DNA of 53,333 nucleotides from JANJTY01 sp038257155 (GCA_038257155.1 JBBSJP010000030.1:1-53333), one strand, 5' to 3'. Shown: positions 16,701 through 24,653, numbered from the stretch's first letter. Notes: a model not told the origin generated them from the letters alone. Made by a program: numbers and translations.

Positions 16701-17565
16701 AGAGCGCGTGGCGCGGCGCGATTTCGAAGACGAAGGCATCGCACCACAGATCAACTTCGATATGCAGGAAGACATCGCCGCGCCCTATATCGGTCGCGGC
16801 ACGCGTCCGCGGCTCGCCGTCTTGCGTGAGCAGGGCGTCAACGGACAGGTGGAAATGGCCGCGGCATTCGACCGCGCCGGCTTCGAGACGGTCGATGTGC
16901 ACATGAGCGACCTGATCAGCGGGCGTATCAAACTGCAGGACTTCACCGGACTGGCGGCCTGCGGCGGGTTCAGCTATGGCGATGTGCTGGGTGCGGGACG
17001 CGGCTGGGCCACCTCGATCCTCGAACGGCCGACCCTGCGCGAGGCCTTCGCAGAGTTCTTCGACCGCCCGGACAGCTTTTCGCTGGGCGTGTGCAATGGC
17101 TGCCAGATGCTCAGCCAGCTGAAGGACCTGATTCCCGGCGCCGCGCACTGGCCTCGCTTCGTGCGCAATCGCTCGGAGCAGTACGAGGCGCGTCTGGCGC
17201 AGTTGGAGATTCTCCAGTCAGCCTCGATCCTGCTGCAGGGCATGGCAGGTTCGCGCATCCCGGTGGTGGTAGCGCACGGCGAGGGGCGCGCCGAGTTCGA
17301 TGCTGGCACCGAGCTGGCCGGCGTACCCGTGGCGCTACGTTATGTCGACGCAGCAGGGCAGGTTGCGCAAACGTATCCCGCCAATCCGAATGGCTCCCCG
17401 CTGGGAATCGCAGGCCTGAGCAGCCTGGACGGTCGCGCCACAATCATGATGCCGCACCCCGAGCGTGTGTTCCGCAGCGCCCAGCTCAGCTGGTGCCCGC
17501 CGCAATGGGGTGAAGATTCGCCCTGGATGCGGCTGTTCCGCAACGCCCGCGCCTGGGTCGCCTGA
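13708..17565 (+). CDS. purL: Phosphoribosylformylglycinamidine synthase
   Basis: 1285-residue large-type FGAM synthase (E. coli enzyme: 1295), fourth step of purine synthesis, converting FGAR, ATP and glutamine to FGAM. N-terminal PurS-like region, the FGAM-synthase linker, two AIRS-type ATP-binding halves (VETHNHPTA at about 287-295 and the SIPVGKDSLSM motif at about 765-775), and a C-terminal glutamine amidotransferase domain with nucleophile Cys1129 in GVCNGCQ and the PHPERVFR motif near the end. The start is MIVLQGAS; the frame is open 23 codons further upstream through the terminator region, which is not plausible coding sequence. Confidence 0.96.
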   Translation: MIVLQGASALSPFRRERLVRRLTNAAPGFGLSACEFVYFVKAEAGAEPDRASLMRILQAGPAATLQNACLYVIPRLGTLSPWASKATEILRGVGLPVHRVERGLRYAFESLPVAQSPEHAALARLLFDPMTQSLVSSSEDAESLFVSPSAGSLGHIALDALESANAALGLALSEDEIAYLRARYVELGRDPTDAELMMFAQANSEHCRHKIFNADYRIDGEKQPLSLFRMIRNTHAVSPQLTLTAYKDNAAVIEGFAAARFRPQADGVYRTTPAQASAFAIKVETHNHPTAISPFAGAATGSGGEIRDEGATGRGGKPKAGLVGFSVSHLRIPELTQPWEHSRPLNPRMASALEIMTDGPLGAAAFNNEFGRPALTGYFRSFELAGEQAGLTRAYDKPIMLAGGLGSIDREQVEKQRLRPGDAIVVLGGPAMLIGLGGGAASSVASGQISEDLDFASVQRDNPEMQRRCQEVIDRCFAMGAENPILSAHDVGAGGLSNGIPEILHDSGVGGRIDLSRIPSDDPSLSPMQLWCNEAQERYVLGIAAEHLGAFEAICARERCPYAVVGETTADEQLLLADLSQQAESGTAAIDIPLDLLFGKAPKVLRDTERPHPERWPRLDTARLDLREAGLRVLAHPTVAAKNFLITIGDRSVGGLCARDQMVGPWQVPVADCAVTLADFTGLAGEAMAVGERSPLALIDSAAAARMAVGEALTNLAAAPVAALEEIKLSANWMAATGFPGEDALLYDAVHAVGMALCPALDISIPVGKDSLSMQARWQAPAGEQLAVSPVSLVVTAFARVADVRQTLTPLLRHDVDSELWLIGLGAGQRRLGGSILAQCYDAFGGTVPDLDEPERLRDFFDMVQEARADELLLAYHDRSDGGAFAALCEMAFASHLGLDISLDQWGEDPFRTLFCEELGAVVQVGCEDRAAFADLIQRHGLTACAQRIGRPVQAPRVRITEDRRTLADWSWEELFDAWWSVSHAIAKRRDEPDCVDEERVARRDFEDEGIAPQINFDMQEDIAAPYIGRGTRPRLAVLREQGVNGQVEMAAAFDRAGFETVDVHMSDLISGRIKLQDFTGLAACGGFSYGDVLGAGRGWATSILERPTLREAFAEFFDRPDSFSLGVCNGCQMLSQLKDLIPGAAHWPRFVRNRSEQYEARLAQLEILQSASILLQGMAGSRIPVVVAHGEGRAEFDAGTELAGVPVALRYVDAAGQVAQTYPANPNGSPLGIAGLSSLDGRATIMMPHPERVFRSAQLSWCPPQWGEDSPWMRLFRNARAWVA

Positions 17566-17567
17566 GC

Positions 17568-18293
17568 GTGACGATCAGTCCGCTTCGCCAGTTCGTGTTG
17601 GCCGCCGCCTTGTGGCTGCCGGCCATGTTTACCGTCTGGTTCGTGCTGCAGACCGCCGTGGTGTATCTGCCGATTCGGCTGGCTGAATTCGTCCTGATGT
17701 CGTGGATGCCCGAGATCTTTGTTTCGGTTGGCCAGGAGTATCACGAGATCGCCTACACCTACATAGTCAACCTTGGACAGGTGCCGGGTCTTCCCGGATC
17801 CAGGCTGGCTATCGAAGATCAACGCAACAATGTGCTCGTGTTCTGCTACGGACTTCCGCTGCTCTGGGGCCTGGTGATGGCAACGCCCTTGAGCTGGCGC
17901 AGCGTGGGAGTCCAGTTCGTAGTAGGCTTCGTCGTCCTGAGTGCTACCTCCGCTTTCGGCGTGATTGGTGCGGTCCTCAAGACCATGGCGTTTGGGGTCC
18001 GCCCCGCCGTTCAGGCAGCGCTTGAGCCGATGGGCTTTGGAGACGCAGCGGTGACGGCCGCAGCGGCTGCGCAAAACGGCATCGTTGGCGCGATGGCTGA
18101 GCATGGCCTGAGCCTGGACCTGATAGCGCTGCTGTCGCAGTTTGGCTACCTGGTCCTGCCGGCCGTCGTGCCAGCGGCTTTGTGGATCCTTATGAATCGC
18201 GTTTTCATCGAAAGCCTGGTCGGCTGGAACCGGGAACCCGACGTGGTGTCGGACGGTCTGAGCGGCTCGGCGGAGGACAATAGCAACCCATGA
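17568..18293 (+). CDS. Membrane protein of unknown function coupled to gspE
   Basis: 241 residues, GTG start two bases after the purL stop, ending in a four-base overlap with gspE (ATGA). Membrane segments at about 8-30, 85-105, 112-140 and 185-210. Between them are a soluble stretch (50-75) and an alanine-rich helix (150-170). The CYGLPLLWGLVMATPLSW region and the overall layout recall the small proteins named exosortase H-associated membrane protein, but that is a resemblance from memory and no exosortase or IPTL-CTERM substrate is in the window. The overlap says it is translated with the secretion ATPase, so a T2SS-linked role is a reasonable alternative. Confidence 0.65.
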   Translation: MTISPLRQFVLAAALWLPAMFTVWFVLQTAVVYLPIRLAEFVLMSWMPEIFVSVGQEYHEIAYTYIVNLGQVPGLPGSRLAIEDQRNNVLVFCYGLPLLWGLVMATPLSWRSVGVQFVVGFVVLSATSAFGVIGAVLKTMAFGVRPAVQAALEPMGFGDAAVTAAAAAQNGIVGAMAEHGLSLDLIALLSQFGYLVLPAVVPAALWILMNRVFIESLVGWNREPDVVSDGLSGSAEDNSNP

Positions 18294-20014
18294 ACGCAGC
18301 ACTGCAGGACGATCCCAATCTGGTCCAGGACAACCTGGAGGAGCTGATCAGCCAGCAGCTGCTTGCGCGCGGGCGTTTGAAGGAAGCCGACCTGGGCCGC
18401 GCGCGCCGCCTGCTGGAGGAATCCGGCGGCAGCCTCATTTCGCTGCTGACCCGCATCGGACTGGCATCCGAACGCGATGTGGCTGAGGCCAGCAGCGAGG
18501 TGCTGGGCTTGCCGTTGATGTTTTCCAAGGACTTCCCCGAAGCGCCGCCCCCGAACATCCAGCTGTCGTTGCGCTTCATGAAGCAACAGGCCGTCTGCCC
18601 GGTGGGCGAGGGCGACGACTGGGTGGATCTGCTGGTTGGCGATGCGCACGACCCGTTTCCTGTCGACGCCGTGCGGCTGGCTACCGGCCGCGAAGTGCGC
18701 GTCAGAATCGGCATCCGCTCCGAGATTGGCGATCTGATCGAGCGCTTCTACGGGCAGGGTCGCTCGGCGATGGGCGCGATCGTCGAGAGCGTCGGCGAAG
18801 ACGGCGCACGCGATGAGGACGACGTCGAACACCTGCGCGATCTGGCGTCCGAAGCGCCGGTCATTCGACTGGTCAACCTGATCATCCAGCGCGGGGTCGA
18901 GGTGCGGGCTTCAGACATCCACATCGAGCCCTTCGAAAGCCGCCTCAAGGTGCGCTACCGCATCGACGGCGTGCTGGAGGAAGGCGAGAGCCCGCCAGGA
19001 AATCTGACTGCTGCGGTCATTTCGCGCGTCAAGATCATGTCCAAGCTCAACATTGCCGAGCGGCGCCTTCCGCAGGACGGCCGCATCATGCTGCGCGTGC
19101 AGGGCAAGGAGCTGGACCTGCGTGTTTCCACCGTACCGACCGCCCACGGCGAGTCGGTGGTGATGCGTATCCTCGACCGCGAATCGGTGGTGTTCGACTT
19201 CCAGTCGCTCGGTTTCACCGACCAGTTCCTGTCGAAGTTCCTGCGCGTGCTGGAGTTGCCGCACGGCATCATGCTGGTGACCGGCCCTACCGGTTCAGGC
19301 AAGACGACGACGCTCTACACCGCGCTGTCCCAGCTCAATACGGCCGACGTCAAGATCATCACGGTCGAAGACCCGGTCGAGTACCAGATCGAAGGCATCA
19401 ACCAGATCCAGGCCAAGCCGCAGATCGGTCTGGACTTCTCGCACGCGCTGCGCTCGATCGTGCGCCAGGATCCCGACATCATCATGATCGGCGAGATGCG
19501 TGATCTGGAAACCGCCAAGATCGCCATCCAGTCCGCTCTGACCGGTCACCTGGTGCTCTCCACCCTGCACACCAACAACGCCGCCGGCGGCATCACCCGC
19601 CTGCTCGACATGGGCGTGGACGATTACCTGCTGACCTCCACGGTGAACGGCATCCTGGCGCAGCGCCTGGTGCGACGCCTTGAGCCGACGCACCGCGAAG
19701 CGTATGCCGCACTGCCCGAAATGGTCGAGGAGCTGGGCCTTAAGCGTTTCACCGACACCGATCCCGTCACCCTGTACCGGCCGATGCCCTCGGCCATCAC
19801 GCCGACCGGCTACCTCGGACGCACCACCATCATGGAATTCCTGGTGATGTCCGACCCGCTGCGTCGCATGATCATGCAGCATGCCGACATGGGCGTGATC
19901 GAGAACGAGGCACGCAAGGAAGGCATGCGCACGATGTACGAGGATGGCCTGGTCAAGGCACTGGGCGGCATCACCACCATCGAGGAAATCCTGCGCGTGA
20001 CCCAGGAAAGCTAG
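18290..20014 (+). CDS. gspE: Type II secretion system ATPase GspE
   Basis: 574-residue cytoplasmic hexameric ATPase that powers pseudopilus assembly. N-terminal GspE-N1/N2 region (1-150), then the N2E and ATPase domains with Walker A GPTGSGKT at 332-339, an Asp-box region (VEDPVEYQ), Walker B (IIMIGEMRD) and His-box (LSTLHTNNA). The metal-binding C-terminal CM domain usually carries four cysteines (CxxC...CxxC); here the equivalent segment (about 462-505, between RRLEPTH and GYLGR) has none, and the whole protein has a single cysteine near residue 104. It heads the order E-F-G-H-I-J-K-L-M-N-D known from Xanthomonas Xps. Confidence 0.95.
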   Translation: MNAALQDDPNLVQDNLEELISQQLLARGRLKEADLGRARRLLEESGGSLISLLTRIGLASERDVAEASSEVLGLPLMFSKDFPEAPPPNIQLSLRFMKQQAVCPVGEGDDWVDLLVGDAHDPFPVDAVRLATGREVRVRIGIRSEIGDLIERFYGQGRSAMGAIVESVGEDGARDEDDVEHLRDLASEAPVIRLVNLIIQRGVEVRASDIHIEPFESRLKVRYRIDGVLEEGESPPGNLTAAVISRVKIMSKLNIAERRLPQDGRIMLRVQGKELDLRVSTVPTAHGESVVMRILDRESVVFDFQSLGFTDQFLSKFLRVLELPHGIMLVTGPTGSGKTTTLYTALSQLNTADVKIITVEDPVEYQIEGINQIQAKPQIGLDFSHALRSIVRQDPDIIMIGEMRDLETAKIAIQSALTGHLVLSTLHTNNAAGGITRLLDMGVDDYLLTSTVNGILAQRLVRRLEPTHREAYAALPEMVEELGLKRFTDTDPVTLYRPMPSAITPTGYLGRTTIMEFLVMSDPLRRMIMQHADMGVIENEARKEGMRTMYEDGLVKALGGITTIEEILRVTQES

Positions 20015-20137
20015 TCCGCGACCGGGCGGAAATCGGCCCACGGATTCGGGCGCTGAAAGCGGCGCGTCGCCGCCACACCTGCCTCGGCCTGCCCCCGGAT
20101 GTCCAGACCGCTTGCTCACTGACCAACTGACTCACTA

Positions 20138-20168
20138 ACTCACTCACTCACTCACTCACTCACTCACT
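20138..20168 (+). repeat. Tetranucleotide microsatellite (ACTC)7.75
   Basis: Thirty-one bases made only of ACTC units, with partial copies just upstream (CTCACT at 20131-20136). It ends 15 bases before the GTG start of gspF, where a Shine-Dalgarno sequence would be expected; no purine-rich site is visible there. An in-frame TAA at 20136 shows that the repeat is not part of the gspF coding frame. Confidence 0.9.
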
Positions 20169-20183
20169 TTCCAACTCCCCAAC

Positions 20184-21401
20184 GTGCCCCTCTTCCGCTT
20201 CAAAGCCTACAGCCCTGCCGGTGATGCCCTAGACGGCCAGATGGAAGCGGCCTCTGCCGAGGAAGTGATCTCGCGGCTGCAGGATGCGGGCAATATTCCG
20301 GTCGAGGCTCGCCTCGCCGATGCTGGTGACACGGGCGGCCTGCTGGCCTTGCTCACCCGTCGTTCGGACATGAACGCCAACCAGGTGCTGCAATTCACCC
20401 AGCAACTGGCGACCCTGCTCGGGGCGGGGCAGCCACTGGATCGCGCCCTGCAGATCCTGCTCGAGCTTCCCGAGTCGGCCAAGGCGCGCAAGGTGATCGA
20501 GCGGGTGCGCGAATCGGTGCGCGGCGGCGCGCCCCTGTCGCAGGCGATGGAGCACGAGCACGGGGTGTTCTCCCGCCTCTATGTGAACATGGTGCGCGCC
20601 GGTGAAGCGGGTGGCGCGCTGCACGAGACCCTTTCGCGTCTGTGCAGCTACCTGGAACGCAGCAAGACGCTGCGAGATGGCGTGGTCAACGCCTTGATCT
20701 ACCCGGTCATCCTGATCGTGCTGGTGCTCAGTTCGCTGCTGTTCCTGATGGGGTACGTGGTACCGACATTCATTCCGCTGCTGGAGGACATGGGTGGCGA
20801 GATTCCGCCGCTCACCGCGGCGGTGCTGGGCTTTGGCAACTTCGTGCAGAGCTGGTGGTGGGCGATCATCGTCGCGATCGTGGCGGCCGTGATGGTGCTG
20901 CGCCGGCAGCTGAAGGATCCAGGCAAGCGCCTGGCGTTCGATGGCTGGTTGCTGAACCGCGGCCTGGTGGGCAGCCTGGTCGCGCGCCTCGAAACGGCAC
21001 GTCTTGCCCGTACCTTGGGAACTTTGGCCCGCAATGGTGTTCCATTGTTGACAGCCCTTTCGATCGGCAAGAATGTGGTCGGCAACACGGCGATCGCGGC
21101 TGCCCTCGAAGAGGCCACCAAGGACGTCAAGACCGGCGGCGGCCTGGCTGTGTCGCTGGGCAGGAGCAAACGCTTCCCGAGGCTTGCCCTGCAGATGATT
21201 CAGGTCGGCGAGGAGTCCGGCGAACTCGACAGCATGCTTGAACGTGTTGCCGACACGTTTGATGTCGAGGTCAAGAACACACTCGATCGCCTGATGGCGA
21301 CGATCGTGCCCGTAACGGTGATCGGGATGGCGGTCTTGATCGCATTGATCATGATGGCCATTCTGGAGCCGATTTTCAGTCTCAGCAACGCGATGGGGTA
21401 A
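20184..21401 (+). CDS. gspF: Type II secretion system inner-membrane platform protein GspF
   Basis: 405-residue polytopic membrane protein around which the pseudopilus is assembled. N-terminus MPLFRFKAYSPAGDALDGQ is typical. Two T2SSF repeats (about 68-190 and 272-395) each end in hydrophobic segments (about 170-190, 220-240, 375-395). The start is GTG, with no clear ribosome binding site and with the ACTC microsatellite immediately upstream; an ATG further in would remove conserved N-terminal sequence. It is separated from gspE by 169 bases, the largest gap in an otherwise tight operon. Confidence 0.93.
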   Translation: MPLFRFKAYSPAGDALDGQMEAASAEEVISRLQDAGNIPVEARLADAGDTGGLLALLTRRSDMNANQVLQFTQQLATLLGAGQPLDRALQILLELPESAKARKVIERVRESVRGGAPLSQAMEHEHGVFSRLYVNMVRAGEAGGALHETLSRLCSYLERSKTLRDGVVNALIYPVILIVLVLSSLLFLMGYVVPTFIPLLEDMGGEIPPLTAAVLGFGNFVQSWWWAIIVAIVAAVMVLRRQLKDPGKRLAFDGWLLNRGLVGSLVARLETARLARTLGTLARNGVPLLTALSIGKNVVGNTAIAAALEEATKDVKTGGGLAVSLGRSKRFPRLALQMIQVGEESGELDSMLERVADTFDVEVKNTLDRLMATIVPVTVIGMAVLIALIMMAILEPIFSLSNAMG

Positions 21402-21407
21402 ACGTTT

Positions 21408-21851
21408 ATGAAGCCGATTCGACATTTCAACCCGGGCCTGATCAGCGCCGCGCGCCGGCAGGGTGGTTTCAGCCTGATCGAGATCGTGGTGGTGATCGTG
21501 CTGATCGGTGGTGTGGTGGCCTTCGCCGCCAACCAGATCGGTGGGAATGCCCAGAAGGCCAACTGGAACCTGGCCCAGGCGCAGGTCCGTACGCTGGCGG
21601 CCAAGGTGGAACAGTACGAACTCGACAACGGTTCGCCACCGGCGCGGCTGGAGGATCTGGTCACCGATCCCGGCAATGCGCCGAACTGGAACGGACCCTA
21701 TGCCCGCGAGTCGGAACTGAAGGACCCCTGGAAGAACCAGTTTTCCTACCGCGCACCCGGCGAACGTGGACCCTACGACCTGATCAGCCTGGGACGAGAC
21801 GGCAAGCCGGGCGGCGAGACGCACGCGCGCGATATTTCCAACTGGGACTGA
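21408..21851 (+). CDS. gspG: Major pseudopilin GspG
   Basis: 147-residue major pseudopilin. Prepilin peptidase site QGG|FSLIE with cleavage after Gly20 and the conserved Glu25 at +5, hydrophobic alpha-1 helix 22-45, and the C-terminal calcium-loop region typical of GspG (NGPYARESELKDPW and SLGRDGKPGGE). Six bases after gspF. The prepilin peptidase gspO/pilD is not in the window. Confidence 0.95.
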   Translation: MKPIRHFNPGLISAARRQGGFSLIEIVVVIVLIGGVVAFAANQIGGNAQKANWNLAQAQVRTLAAKVEQYELDNGSPPARLEDLVTDPGNAPNWNGPYARESELKDPWKNQFSYRAPGERGPYDLISLGRDGKPGGETHARDISNWD

Positions 21852-21890
21852 ACCATCCTCGCTGCCTGCGCCCGGGCTGAGTGCCTCAGC

Positions 21891-22508
21891 ATGCCTGAGC
21901 GTTTGAAGTCGCTCGCCAGCAGATCCGCGGGCGCGATCGTCCCGCCGCGAATTGGCGGTCGTGCGCATCGCACGCCCCTTGCATTGGCGCGCGGCTTCTT
22001 TCCGGCCCGCGCGGAAGCGCGGGCGCTTTACTGCGCTGGCGGTTGCGGTAGCACCGCCAGGTCGCGCGGCTTCACCCTGATCGAAATTCTCGCGGTGATC
22101 ATGCTGATCGCGCTGGTGCTGACCGTGGTGTCGGTATCCATCGGCAGTGGCCTGTCCGGCGCGCGCGTTTCCGCCGCCGGCCGCGAACTGGTGGCGGCGA
22201 TGCGGCATACCCGGGGCCAGGCAATCGTCAAGCGCGAATCCCAGGTCTTCAGCATCGATCTCGAACGACGTCGCTACACGGCGCCGGGCCGCAAGGAAAC
22301 CGAATTGCCCAAGGACATGGAGATTCGCGTGCTGACTGCGCGCGAGGAGTTGATCGGCGATGGCACTGCCGGCATTCGCTTCTTTCCTGACGGCAGCTCC
22401 ACCGGCGGCCGGGTAACCCTGCAGATGGGCGAGCGCGAGTGGATCATCGAAGTGCAATGGCTTACCGGTGAAGTGGTGCTGTTCCAGCCCGGTAGTGGGC
22501 CGGGTTGA
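21891..22508 (+). CDS. gspH: Minor pseudopilin GspH
   Basis: 205 residues as drawn. The prepilin site is SRG|FTLIE with cleavage after Gly60 and Glu65 at +5, followed by the hydrophobic helix and a GspH/FimT-type beta domain. A 60-residue leader is much longer than usual (5-25). The ATG at 21891 is the only ATG that keeps the frame; an in-frame TTG at 21984 would give a 29-residue leader but has no obvious ribosome binding site. The start is therefore uncertain, the rest is not. Confidence 0.85.
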   Translation: MPERLKSLASRSAGAIVPPRIGGRAHRTPLALARGFFPARAEARALYCAGGCGSTARSRGFTLIEILAVIMLIALVLTVVSVSIGSGLSGARVSAAGRELVAAMRHTRGQAIVKRESQVFSIDLERRRYTAPGRKETELPKDMEIRVLTAREELIGDGTAGIRFFPDGSSTGGRVTLQMGEREWIIEVQWLTGEVVLFQPGSGPG

Positions 22509-22513
22509 ACTCC

Positions 22514-22966
22514 ATGCCGGGCCGCGCGGTCAGACGCCCCATGCGTCGTCATTCCCATAACTACCACCACCGCCAGGGCGGCTACAGCCTGATCGAGATC
22601 GTGGCCGCTTTCGTCGTGCTGGCACTCGGCATGGCAATCGCCATGCAGAGTGTCGCGGGGGCGCTGCGCCAGGCGCGCAATGCCGCCGACCAGACGGAAG
22701 CGGCACTGCTGGCGCAGAGCCTGCTGGATGCCGCCGGCACCGGCAAACGGCTGGAGGCGGGTGAGCAGGAAGGCGACTACGAAGAGCGTTTCCAGTGGAC
22801 CCTGCGGGTCGAGCCTTACGAGCTGGAGGAACTGAACCTGATTGATGGACTAACCGCGGCTCCGGTCGAATTGATGCGACTGGAGCTGGAAGTGCGCTGG
22901 GCCGAAGGTCGCCGCTCGGCGCGCTTCGTGACCCTGCGCGCCTTGACGCCGGGGCCGCAGCTCTGA
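22514..22966 (+). CDS. gspI: Minor pseudopilin GspI
   Basis: 150 residues from the ATG at 22514, five bases after the gspH stop (a TTG three codons earlier overlaps that stop). Prepilin site QGG|YSLIE with cleavage after Gly23; the first mature residue is tyrosine instead of the usual phenylalanine, Glu28 at +5 is kept. Hydrophobic helix to about residue 45, then a short T2SSI domain. It overlaps gspJ by one base. In the known system GspI nucleates the tip complex with GspJ and GspK. Confidence 0.88.
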   Translation: MPGRAVRRPMRRHSHNYHHRQGGYSLIEIVAAFVVLALGMAIAMQSVAGALRQARNAADQTEAALLAQSLLDAAGTGKRLEAGEQEGDYEERFQWTLRVEPYELEELNLIDGLTAAPVELMRLELEVRWAEGRRSARFVTLRALTPGPQL

Positions 22967-23766
22967 TGTCTGCACGGGTCAGCCACATGGGGCGGGTCGC
23001 CCGCAGCCTGGCGCAAGCACGTGGCGTGCGTTTCGCCACGGGCTTCACCCTGATGGAAGTGCTGATGTCGATCGTGCTGCTGGCCCTGCTCCTGGGTCTG
23101 GCCTACGGCGCGTTTCGCACCACGGCCGCGTCGGTGAGTCGAGGCGAAGCCTTGATCGACCGTACCGAGCGCATGCGCGTGGCGCAGCAGTTCCTGCGCC
23201 GGCAGATTTCATTCTCGATGCCGATGATGTTCGAGCGGGTGGATCTGGGTGGCATGGACAACAAGGTTTTCGAGGGCGATTCCAACCGTATGCGCTTTGT
23301 TGCGCCGATGCCGGGCTATCTGGCGCGCGGTGGAGCCCACGTGCAGACCTTGACGTTGAACTCGGCCGAGGATGGATTGAGCCTTGAATTCGAGCACGCC
23401 ATGCTGAACGGCTTCGAGCTCGACGTGCCCGCGGCGGACGCCCGTCCGCCGGTGGTGCTGATGCAGGGTGCCAGTGATGGCGGCTTCCAGTATCGCGGCA
23501 TGGACGAGGAAGGTGAGTTGGGCGAATGGCAGGACAGCTGGGAGGACGCCACGCGCCTGCCGCTGATGGTTCGCTTCAACATGGAATGGCCAGAGGCCGC
23601 CCAGATGCGCTGGCCGCCGCTGGAGATTCCGCTGATGCGCGCGGTTGCCGTGCCGGGCCTTGGCGCGGCCGGCCTGGGAGGCAATCCGGGCATGCTGCAG
23701 CCGGGTTCCGACATGCAGCGCCCGGGTGCATCACGTCCCACACGCCCGACGAGGCCGGAACAGTGA
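22966..23766 (+). CDS. gspJ: Minor pseudopilin GspJ
   Basis: 266 residues. Prepilin site ATG|FTLMEV with cleavage after Gly26 and Glu31 at +5; hydrophobic helix to about residue 48, then a GspJ-type domain. The C-terminus (about 225-266) is Gly/Pro/Arg-rich and probably disordered. The ATG overlaps the gspI stop (TGATG), and the stop overlaps the GTG start of gspK (GTGA). Confidence 0.9.
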   Translation: MSARVSHMGRVARSLAQARGVRFATGFTLMEVLMSIVLLALLLGLAYGAFRTTAASVSRGEALIDRTERMRVAQQFLRRQISFSMPMMFERVDLGGMDNKVFEGDSNRMRFVAPMPGYLARGGAHVQTLTLNSAEDGLSLEFEHAMLNGFELDVPAADARPPVVLMQGASDGGFQYRGMDEEGELGEWQDSWEDATRLPLMVRFNMEWPEAAQMRWPPLEIPLMRAVAVPGLGAAGLGGNPGMLQPGSDMQRPGASRPTRPTRPEQ

Positions 23767-24653
23767 TCAGTCGATCACGGGGTGTCGCATTCGTGGTGGT
23801 GATCTGGCTGTTGGCCTTGCTCGCCATCATCATGGGCGCCTTCGCCCTGTTGGCGCGCACCGAGAATTACCAGGCCCGCCACCTGTTCGATGGTACCCAG
23901 GCACGATACGGCGCCGAGGCCGGCGTCAATCGCGCGGTGCTGAGTCTTTACGATCCCGATCCCGAACGACGCTGGATTCCCGATGGCCGGCCCTATGAAT
24001 TCGGGTTCGAAGGCATGCAGATCCTGCTCAAGGTTACCGATGAGTCCGGCAAGATCGATATCAATGCGGCAGATCCGCTGATCCTCTCCAATCTGTTCAT
24101 GACGATCGGCGTCGAAGAGCTGGAGGCGCTGTCCCTGGCCGAGGCCATCATCGACTTCCGCGATCCGGATGACCTGGTGATGCCGAACGGTGCGGAACTG
24201 ACCGAATACGAGGCCGCCGGCTTGACCCATGGGCCGAAGAACGCCCCGTTTGATCTGACCACCGAACTGCAGCAGGTGCTGGGCATGAGCTATGAGCGGT
24301 TCCAAGCGTTGCAGCATGCGATCACCGTGTACACCGGCCAGGGCCAGTTCAATCCGGCGTTCGCGCCGGCCGAGGCACTGCGCGCCTGGCCCGGCATGAA
24401 TGACGAACTGGCGCGCGAGGTCATTGCGATGCGGCACGAATTCGACCCGAACTCGGGTTTTTCCCCGCCGATGCTGCCCGATGGCACGCCGCTGATAGCA
24501 CAGGGCGGAAGCGGCACGTATAGTATTAGCAGCCGCGCCACCCTGCCCAACGGCGCCTGGACGGAGCTGGAGGTCACGCTCCGCTTGGGTGGCGTAGGAA
24601 CCTCTGGACTCGCTTACACCGTCCTGCGTTGGCAGGAGGGGGAAGCCCTCTGA
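23763..24653 (+). CDS. gspK: Minor pseudopilin GspK
   Basis: 296 residues from a GTG start overlapping the gspJ stop; an open frame of 79 more codons upstream lies inside gspJ. Short leader with cleavage probably after Gly7 (SRG|VAFVVV) and no glutamate at +5, a known peculiarity of GspK. After the hydrophobic helix, the large GspK domain (residues about 60-280) carries the DESGKIDIN segment typical of the family. GspK caps the pseudopilus tip in the characterised systems. Confidence 0.9.
   Translation: MISRSRGVAFVVVIWLLALLAIIMGAFALLARTENYQARHLFDGTQARYGAEAGVNRAVLSLYDPDPERRWIPDGRPYEFGFEGMQILLKVTDESGKIDINAADPLILSNLFMTIGVEELEALSLAEAIIDFRDPDDLVMPNGAELTEYEAAGLTHGPKNAPFDLTTELQQVLGMSYERFQALQHAITVYTGQGQFNPAFAPAEALRAWPGMNDELAREVIAMRHEFDPNSGFSPPMLPDGTPLIAQGGSGTYSISSRATLPNGAWTELEVTLRLGGVGTSGLAYTVLRWQEGEAL

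Noticed and set aside
15283..17148. 621-codon open frame on the minus strand inside purL
   Set aside because: Antisense shadow; PurL motifs including the amidotransferase Cys are on the plus strand.
20131..20168. CRISPR-like array
   Set aside because: It is a four-base microsatellite without spacers.
20229..22457. 742-codon open frame on the minus strand across gspF-gspG-gspH
   Set aside because: His/Gln/Arg-rich translation typical of antisense GC-rich DNA; it crosses three well-supported genes.
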